Source: Verrucomicrobiota bacterium
Lineage (GTDB): Bacteria > Verrucomicrobiota > Verrucomicrobiia > Limisphaerales > J093
DNA: 64,000 bases
Assembly: GCA_016716505.1 (NCBI GenBank)
Contig: JADJWF010000011.1
Coordinates: 558,001-622,000 of the forward strand
Direction of reading: 5' to 3'
A model generated the notes under the pieces. The model made no database searches and was not told the origin of the DNA. It was given only the letters and a program-made list of their open reading frames with translations. Every line of letters begins with the position of its first letter. Positions within the stretch are counted from its first letter, which is position 1. This document shows, one piece after another, positions 58,342-64,000 of this stretch. Position numbers and translations under genes: made by a program.

Positions 58342-59094
58342 ATGAAGGCCGTTATCCTCGCTGCGGGCAAAGGCACCCGCATGAAAGACCTGACGAACGA
58401 ACTGCCCAAGCCCATGCTGCGGGTGCAGGGCAAGCCGATCCTGGAGCACATTCTCGTGGGGTTGCGCGGCGTAGGCATTCACGACTTCTGCATCGTGACC
58501 GGCTGGCGCAAGGAAGTCATCGAGGAGCACTTTGCCGACGGCGCGCGCTGGGACGTGCGCATCCAGTACGCGGAGCAGAAGGTCCAGGACGGCACCGGCA
58601 AGGCTCCGGAGTTGGCGAAGCCGTTCGTTGGCACCGAGGCCTTCCTGCTGACTTACGGCGACATTCTCGTCAAACCGGAGACGTATGCACAGATGCTCGC
58701 GCGCTGGCGGGAGGGGAATTTCTCCGGGCTCCTCACGGTGACGGCTGGCGAGGACGTGACCAAGGGCGCGATCAACTTCTTCGACGATCAGTTTTGTCTT
58801 CGGCGCCTGATCGAGAAACCGACGCCGGCACAGCTCGAGGAGCTTCGCGCCACGGGTTGGCTGAAGCCCGGCGACCCGGCGTGGTACAACGCGGGCATCT
58901 ACCTGTTCCAACCGGCGGTCTTCGAGTTCACGAGCCGCCTGCAGAAATCACCGCGCGGCGAGTACGAGTTGACCGACGCCATCATCGCGATGGTGGCGGC
59001 CGGCCACCGAATCGCCGGCCTCAAAATCGAAGGTCGCTGGGTGGACGTACGCGACCCGGAGGTGCTCGCGGCGCTGGAGCGCGGAGAGGTCTAG
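58342..59094 (+). CDS. Sugar-phosphate nucleotidyltransferase
   Basis: A 250-residue nucleotidyltransferase. The N-terminal signature MKAVILAAGKGTRMKDLTNE and the sugar-binding segment LPKPMLRVQGKPILEHIL are typical of glucose-1-phosphate and mannose-1-phosphate NTP-transferases. LTYGDILVKP replaces the usual GD metal motif, and EKPT with WYNAGIYLFQPAVF completes the site. Activated base and sugar cannot be told. Located 78 bases after the apgM stop on the same strand, so it may be co-transcribed. Full-length for the single-domain form, with no acetyltransferase repeat. Confidence 0.88.
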   Translation: MKAVILAAGKGTRMKDLTNELPKPMLRVQGKPILEHILVGLRGVGIHDFCIVTGWRKEVIEEHFADGARWDVRIQYAEQKVQDGTGKAPELAKPFVGTEAFLLTYGDILVKPETYAQMLARWREGNFSGLLTVTAGEDVTKGAINFFDDQFCLRRLIEKPTPAQLEELRATGWLKPGDPAWYNAGIYLFQPAVFEFTSRLQKSPRGEYELTDAIIAMVAAGHRIAGLKIEGRWVDVRDPEVLAALERGEV

Positions 59095-59099
59095 GACGC

Positions 59100-61213
59100 C
59101 TACTGGTCCACGACCACCACCGAGTGGATTTCCAATCGCGGCACGGCAACCTGCGCCACGCCGTCCTGCCAGATCACCTCCAGCCGACGACCCTCGGGTT
59201 GCTGGACGACGGACTTGGGCGCGCGATCCAGCCGCAGGCGGACGTTCAACGGACCGACGGGCGGGATTTCGTCGAACACGTACACCTTCTCAAACTCGTG
59301 CGGTCCGGACGTGTTCACCAAGTTGATCAGGAGACGTTCGCCTTTGCGGGCCACGGACACATCCACGTGGTGTGAGCCGGTGACCTCGACGAGCGGCGTG
59401 GGAAACAGTTCGCGCACCATCGCCTGGAGGAAGTCGCGCGCCACCGGCACGCGGCGGTTCAAATAGGCGTCGCCGTAGTCGAACCACAAGACGCCGATGC
59501 GCCCCCTGCCGACCGGCGTGATCGTCGCCGCGACATCGTGCGGCGTCCGTGGGTCGTCGTTGTGATGCAGTCGGCCGAAAGGCCGCGCGTTGGGGCCCGG
59601 CTTGACCCGCTGCAGGTAGGTGTGAAGGCCGCCGAGCCAGCCCGCGTGCTCGAGGTAGCGCCCCAACTGCGCGACTTCGCCCTCGGGTTGAACGTCAAGT
59701 TCCGCCGCGAAGGGCCGGGCCGCGCGCCAGCTTACCAACAGCAGACTGCCCCCATTCCTCACGTAGGCGATCAATTCGTCGCGGAAGGGCGGATCCAGGT
59801 ATTCCCACTCCGGGATCACGATCAGGGCCACCTGGCCGTCTGCCCGCTCAGATGGTGTTCGCTGACGATCTGAACGGAGTTCTGCGAGTCGAGCAGGCTT
59901 TGCAACACCCCGCGCAACGCGTGAATGCCGTGGCTGCCCCACGGACCGAACAGCGCCGGGCTCGCGCGGTAATGCGCGGCGCGCGAGAACAGCAAGGCAA
60001 CCTGCGGAACGGCCTCGGCGCGGTGACAGATTTCTTGGCGCGCGCGGCAAAACGTCGCCACCTCGGCCATCAGCTTCATCTGCCAGTCGAAGATGGAACC
60101 ATCGCGCTTTTGCCGGAAGTACGCCTGATAGCCACCACCCTGCGCGAGCACAATGGCCGCCTCTTGCTGGAGTTGCGGGACGGACTTGAGCGGGCGGACC
60201 GGACTGCTTTGCGGCGCGCTGAACGACCACGACATGAGGTCCCAAGGCTTGCCCTGATTCTGCAGGCAGCGCGCCGAGAAGCGGGCCGAGTTGAGGCTGT
60301 TCTGCGGCGAGAAGTCGCCGGAAAGGAACGCCACGTCGGCGGTGACCGGCTCGGGCATGTGGTCGCTGAAGGCCCAGTTGCTCGCCACCTCGAAGTCGGG
60401 ATGCGACTGCTTAAGCTGGTTGACGTAGTAACGGAGGTACTGCCGGAACGCTTCGCGGTGAAAGTCCTGCCACTCCAGCCAATGCGGGTCGCCCGCCTGG
60501 CGCGGAATGTCCTGAATGCCGGTGGCGGCGCGAAAGGCTTTCACCGCGGCGTCCCCGTAATCCGGAATCGCGGCCCAGCACTCGCCGTCCACCCAGACCC
60601 CGTCCACGCCGTACTCGCCGGCCAGTTCGCGCAGTTGCGGGATCATCAGACGGTCCTTGTACGGACCAAACGGCGAAGTCTTCTGGTCGTCTGGCTTGCC
60701 GTCGGGGCGCACAGCGGCCCAGTCGGGATGCAGGCGTACGGCCTCGGAATCCCACACGCCCGAGTAGTGCATGTACAACGACACGCCGCGCTCGGCGGTC
60801 ACCTCGCGCCACAATCTCAACGGGTTGCCGACGAAGCCGGGCGCGGGATTGCCCACCTTGGTGGGATAGCTGCTGAACCCGGCGTGGCCCTTGCAGTCAA
60901 TCTGCAGGTAGTCCGGCTTCACCTGGTCGAGGATGCCCTCGATCATTTCGCGGGTGGTGTTGAGGCCCACCTCCGTACAATCGCGTCCGGCGTGGAAATC
61001 AAAGTGAATGCCGAGGAAGGCTTCGGAGCGTTTCAAACGCTTGGGAGCGGAATCCCTTTCCGCAGCCGGTGCCGGGGTGGCCAACAAAGCGGCCCCCAAA
61101 GCCAACCACCACAACCAGCGGTTGGCCGCGGACGCGCCGCTTCGACTGTGCCCGGACAGACCGGGTTCAGACTGGAGGGCAAGCTGAGGAAACGGGTGGA
61201 GGGAGAATTGCAT
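59100..61213 (-). pseudogene. Exported glycoside hydrolase (alpha-L-fucosidase-like), frameshifted
   Basis: Two frames form one protein of about 700 residues. The first (61213-59822) has a leader with a hydrophobic stretch (RWLWWLALGAALLATPAPAA) and a TIM-barrel-like domain: AFLGIHFDFHAGRDCTEVG, DYLQIDCKGHAGFSSYP, GVWVDGECWAA and FEVASNWAFSDHMPEPV. It continues to IVSEHHLSGQTARWP then a stop. The second (to 59100) resumes QVALIVIPEWEYLDPPF, the natural continuation. A one-base loss in a C-run near 59823-59830 explains the break, so it may be an assembly error or a true mutation. The C-terminal part resembles the beta-galactosidase trimerisation/glutaminase-like region. Confidence 0.8.
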
Positions 61214-61567
61214 GGCGCAGTATCCGATGGCCGCCGCCGGGAATCAACCGGGGAAGCGAAAGCCGACGTGAGACCCTTGGGCTGCCGCGTTGATCGCCCG
61301 TGGCCGGACCAGAACCCGACCGTCGCCGGTATTCGTTGATCGTCAGCCGTCGGGGAAAAGATCGGGGCTGAACCACACCGCGACGCAGGCATGAGCTTCT
61401 CCAGAGCGCAGCCGCCGCCACGGTCTCCGTTTGTCCCGGGTCTCCCCTCCCCAAAACAGGCAACAGGCAACAGGCAACGGTCCAATACTTCGAGGTCCAG
61501 TCGGGCGGGCGGTTTCCGCGTGACAGTCTGTCCGTCTCTCCTACTATTTGGGGCAGCAGATGAGGCT
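61214..61567. other. Intergenic region before tRNA-Glu
   Basis: About 350 bases without a supported gene; short frames here have no coding character. It lies between the divergent glycoside hydrolase and the tRNA and should hold both promoters, but I cannot assign them. Confidence 0.4.
61455..61478. repeat. Short tandem repeat, 7-base unit
   Basis: Three and a half copies of AACAGGC in direct tandem array. Too short and too regular for a CRISPR; likely a slippage repeat in intergenic DNA. Confidence 0.6.
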
Positions 61568-61643
61568 GACCCTATCGTCTAGTGGTTAGGACACCACCCT
61601 TTCACGGTGGCGGCCGGGGTTCGAATCCCCGTAGGGTCGCCAG
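61568..61643 (+). tRNA. tRNA-Glu (anticodon TTC)
   Basis: A complete 76-base cloverleaf with encoded CCA. The acceptor GACCCTA pairs with TAGGGTC, the D-arm reads TCGTCTAGTGGTTAGGACA, the anticodon loop CCTTTCACGG holds TTC, and the T-arm GGGGTTCGAATCCCC is perfect. The discriminator base is G. Confidence 0.98.
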
Positions 61644-61735
61644 CTTCCCATCCGAGTGGCTGCCGTCAGTCCGCCCGCCTCGTGCTGTTGCCCGGCTTTC
61701 CGACAAGGCCGTCTCGAGGCCATCACATCCGTGCC

Positions 61736-63136
61736 ATGCCGCTCCGAAGTGACCTCACTCTGACGCCGCAGAAGCTTCGGCCGCGAATCGAACGCCTCTT
61801 CGAACTTTCGGCAGCAAAGATTTTGGCCATCGAGAAGACGTGGAGGCCGGAAGCCGGCACACCGGTGTTCACCGTGAAGGGGCGCTATACCTCGCGCGGC
61901 TGGACCGAGTGGACGCAGGGCTTTCAGTACGGTTCGGCCCTGCTCCAGTTTGACGCCACCGGCGAGCAGCGTTTCCTGGACATCGGCCGCCGGGGCATTC
62001 GCGAGCGCATGGCCTCCCATGTATCGCACATCGGGGTGCATGACCACGGGTTCAACAACCTCTCCACCTACGGCAATCTGCTGCGCCTCATGCGGGAAGG
62101 CCGGATTCCGTTCAACGAGGGCGAGAAGGAGTTCTGCGAGTTGGCGCTCAAGGTCAGCGGCGCCGTCCAGGCGGCGCGCTGGACGAAGCTGGCCGATGGC
62201 ACCGGGTTCATTCACAGCTTCAACGGCCCGCATTCGCTGTTCGTGGACACGATTCGCTCCTGCCGGTCCCTGGCCGTTGCCCACCGGCTGGGCCACCTGC
62301 TGATGGGCGAGCAGGACGAGCGCATTTCCCTGCTGCGCCGGCTCGTGGAACACGGCCTTAACACGGCCCGCTACAACGTCTATTACGGCGAAGGGCGTGA
62401 CGCCTATGACGTGCGTGGGCGCACCGCCCACGAGGCCGTCTTCAACACGGCCAGCGGTGTTTTTCGCTGTCCGAACTCGCAGCAGGGGTACTCGCCGTTC
62501 AGCACGTGGACGCGGGGTCTGGCCTGGGCAATTTGCGGGTTCGCGGAGGAGCTTGAAATGCTCGACACCCTGAGCACGCACGAGTTCGAACATCTGGGAG
62601 GAGCGGAGGCGAAAGCAGACGTCCGGCGAACGTTTTTGAAGGCCGCTCTGGCCACCGCCGATTTCTATCTCCAGAACTGTTGCCGTGACGGCGTGCCGAT
62701 GTGGGACACGGGCGCTCCGAATCTTCACCGCCTGCCGGCAGCCTACCTTGATCGCCTTTCCGACCCGTATAATCCCTGGGAGCCGGTGGATAGTTCCGCC
62801 GCCGCCATCGCGGCTCAGGGCCTCCTGCGGCTGGGCAACTGTCTCCTCGCGACCGGCGAAAAGCGGCGGGGCAGCCGCTACCGTCAGGCAGCCTTCACCG
62901 TTGCCGCCACTTTGTTCTCGGAACCCTACCTCGCAACAAACCGGCGACATCAAGGACTGATCCTGCATTCGGTGTATCACCGACCCAACGGCTGGGATTA
63001 CGTGGCTCCGGGGCAGAAGGTACCGAACGGTGAAAGCTCGATGTGGGGGGATTACCACGCGCGGGAGCTCGCCCTGATGATCCTGCGGGAAGCTCGCGAC
63101 GAGCCGTACCTGACTTTTTTCCGGTGCGTGGGATAG
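61736..63136 (+). CDS. GH88 unsaturated glucuronyl hydrolase-like protein
   Basis: A 466-residue alpha/alpha-barrel enzyme. GH88/105-type landmarks are SRGWTEWTQGFQYGSALLQF, then VHDHGFNNLSTYGNLLRLM with the catalytic-type Asp, SPFSTWTRGLAWAICGFAEE and WEPVDSSAAAIAAQGLLRLG. It removes unsaturated uronic acids from oligosaccharides produced by polysaccharide lyases. Without a signal peptide it should act in the cytoplasm after import. The ATG at 61736 is chosen; the frame upstream runs into the tRNA. Confidence 0.9.
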   Translation: MPLRSDLTLTPQKLRPRIERLFELSAAKILAIEKTWRPEAGTPVFTVKGRYTSRGWTEWTQGFQYGSALLQFDATGEQRFLDIGRRGIRERMASHVSHIGVHDHGFNNLSTYGNLLRLMREGRIPFNEGEKEFCELALKVSGAVQAARWTKLADGTGFIHSFNGPHSLFVDTIRSCRSLAVAHRLGHLLMGEQDERISLLRRLVEHGLNTARYNVYYGEGRDAYDVRGRTAHEAVFNTASGVFRCPNSQQGYSPFSTWTRGLAWAICGFAEELEMLDTLSTHEFEHLGGAEAKADVRRTFLKAALATADFYLQNCCRDGVPMWDTGAPNLHRLPAAYLDRLSDPYNPWEPVDSSAAAIAAQGLLRLGNCLLATGEKRRGSRYRQAAFTVAATLFSEPYLATNRRHQGLILHSVYHRPNGWDYVAPGQKVPNGESSMWGDYHARELALMILREARDEPYLTFFRCVG

Positions 63137-63202
63137 GCACGGCTGCCCGGCCCGGCGCACTCTGCGCTTTTATCGTCCGGCATCCTTCGGTATCCTTCCC
63201 TC

Positions 63203-63889
63203 ATGAAACACGCTGGCAAGGCCACGCGAGCCGCGTTGCGACTCATCTACTGGTCCCTGGTGGCCATCGTGGCGCTGATTTTTGCCGGAGTGCTGGCGCG
63301 GCATCTCGGCAACCTCGTGGTCACCGTCGCCAGCGGCCTGGTCGGCCTTTGGCTGGTGTTCAGCGTGTTCTGCCTCTACTTCTTCCGCGATCCGGAGCCA
63401 ACGGTGCCGTCCGCCGCGGACGTCATCCTCTCGCCCGCCAGTGGCAAGGTGGACGTCGTCACGGAGGCCGACGAACCGGACTTCATGGGCGGGCGCTGCC
63501 ATCGGGTGTCGGTTTTCCTTTCGATCTTTGACGTGCATGTCCAACGCGCCCCGGTGGCGGGCCGGGTTGCCTTTTACCGTCAGACGCCCGGCAAATTCGT
63601 GAACGCTCTGCAGCCGGACAGCGCGCTGGAGAACGAGAATCTTTACCTCGGCTTTGAGTCGGGCGAGGCCCCCGGGGAAAAGATCGGCGTGCGGTTGATC
63701 GCGGGACTCATTGCCCGGCGCATCGTCCCGTGGGTGCGACGCGGCGATGCGGTCGCGCGGGGCGAGCGGATTTCTCTCATCCAGTTCGGCTCCCGCGTGG
63801 ACGTGTACCTGCCGATGAGCGTACGGGTGGAGGTGAAACCCGGTGACCGTGTGCGGGGCGGCGAAACCGTGCTCGCGCGACGGACCTGA
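63203..63889 (+). CDS. psd: Phosphatidylserine decarboxylase, short archaeal-type
   Basis: Makes phosphatidylethanolamine from phosphatidylserine. The 228-residue length is that of the short form. One or two N-terminal transmembrane segments (about 12-60) anchor it, followed by FFRDPEPTVPSAADVILSPASGKV and FLSIFDVHVQRAPVAGRV. The self-cleavage site that makes the pyruvoyl group is the Gly-Ser of LIQFGSRVDVYLP (Gly196-Ser197). The next gene, pssA, starts 3 bases after the stop, the usual pairing for phospholipid synthesis. Confidence 0.95.
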   Translation: MKHAGKATRAALRLIYWSLVAIVALIFAGVLARHLGNLVVTVASGLVGLWLVFSVFCLYFFRDPEPTVPSAADVILSPASGKVDVVTEADEPDFMGGRCHRVSVFLSIFDVHVQRAPVAGRVAFYRQTPGKFVNALQPDSALENENLYLGFESGEAPGEKIGVRLIAGLIARRIVPWVRRGDAVARGERISLIQFGSRVDVYLPMSVRVEVKPGDRVRGGETVLARRT

Positions 63890-63891
63890 CC

Positions 63892-64000
63892 ATGCCCAAC
63901 GACCCCTGCGCCCCGCCCGGCGAGGCTCCGCCGCCGCTCAGAATCTATTTCTGGCCCAACCTGATGACGGGCGGGAATCTCTTCTGCGGCTTCGTGGCGC
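63892..64000 (+). CDS. pssA: CDP-diacylglycerol-serine O-phosphatidyltransferase (partial, N-terminus)
   Basis: Only the first 36 codons are inside the window. After a Pro-rich start the sequence IYFWPNLMTGGNLFCGFVA matches the first transmembrane region of PssA (family PNxxTxxNLFCGF). The enzyme makes phosphatidylserine, the substrate of the preceding psd. Gap to psd is 2 bases, so they are one operon. Confidence 0.88.
   Translation, partial: MPNDPCAPPGEAPPPLRIYFWPNLMTGGNLFCGFVA

Noticed and set aside
61455..61478. CRISPR-like array
   Set aside because: Only a 7-base tandem repeat without spacers; no cas genes anywhere in the window.

Overview
The window is a high-GC, densely coded stretch of a bacterial chromosome that fits the phylum Verrucomicrobiota best, probably the Limisphaerales/Pedosphaera side. 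That is inferred from content: a DUF1587/1592/1588-type cytochrome protein, several Tat-exported Gfo/Idh oxidoreductases, a ThuA-DUF1080 fusion, beta-helix proteins, a sulfatase, and LpxB for a lipid A outer membrane. No rRNA or protein marker phylogeny could be run.

Layout. 0-0.7 kb: start of a nuo operon on the minus strand (nuoA, partial nuoB). 1.1-3.5 kb: three exported proteins. 3.5-6.6 kb (minus): a GnnA-like oxidoreductase, lpxB and a MacB/LolD-type ATPase. 6.7-12.5 kb: a beta-helix protein, a ThuA-DUF1080 fusion, a Gfo/Idh protein and a YceI protein. 12.7-18.3 kb (minus): a tight pdxJ-acpS-fRMsr operon, a lipoprotein and an iron-type alcohol dehydrogenase. 18.4-25.2 kb (plus): a second beta-helix protein, a clan-A-like glycosidase and the multi-domain cytochrome protein. 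25.2-28.8 kb (minus): thrH, then a G1P-dehydrogenase-like enzyme in an operon with an APC permease.

28.8-32.6 kb is a decayed accessory patch. It holds a transposase remnant, a homocysteine methyltransferase remnant, an MNT-HEPN pair, a degraded second copy of the 3' part of thiC carrying small structured repeats, and a zeta-toxin-like kinase. The intact thiC, with a TPP riboswitch in its leader, follows at 32.6-34.6 kb.

34.8-40.7 kb: a Tat-exported Gfo/Idh protein and a compact sialic acid operon (sialidase, mutarotase, MFS carrier, aldolase). 40.8-51.2 kb: tilS, bioB, another Gfo/Idh protein, a CDF transporter, tmRNA, a membrane-anchored GrpE-like protein, coaB, a pectate-lyase-like protein, dinB and bioD. 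51.3-61.2 kb: a natural nuclease-DNA ligase fusion, a GH84 O-GlcNAcase homologue overlapping a sulfatase, an archaeal-type phosphoglycerate mutase, a sugar nucleotidyltransferase and a frameshifted glycoside hydrolase. 61.5-64 kb: tRNA-Glu, a GH88 hydrolase, and psd-pssA for phosphatidylethanolamine synthesis.

Together the genes describe an aerobic or facultative heterotroph specialised in complex, sulfated and amino-sugar-bearing glycans, with much of the first attack exported (signal peptides, Tat motifs). The most unusual signals are the two covarying structured insertion elements in the thiC remnant, the nuclease-ligase fusion, the membrane GrpE-like protein and the eukaryote-like O-GlcNAcase homologue.
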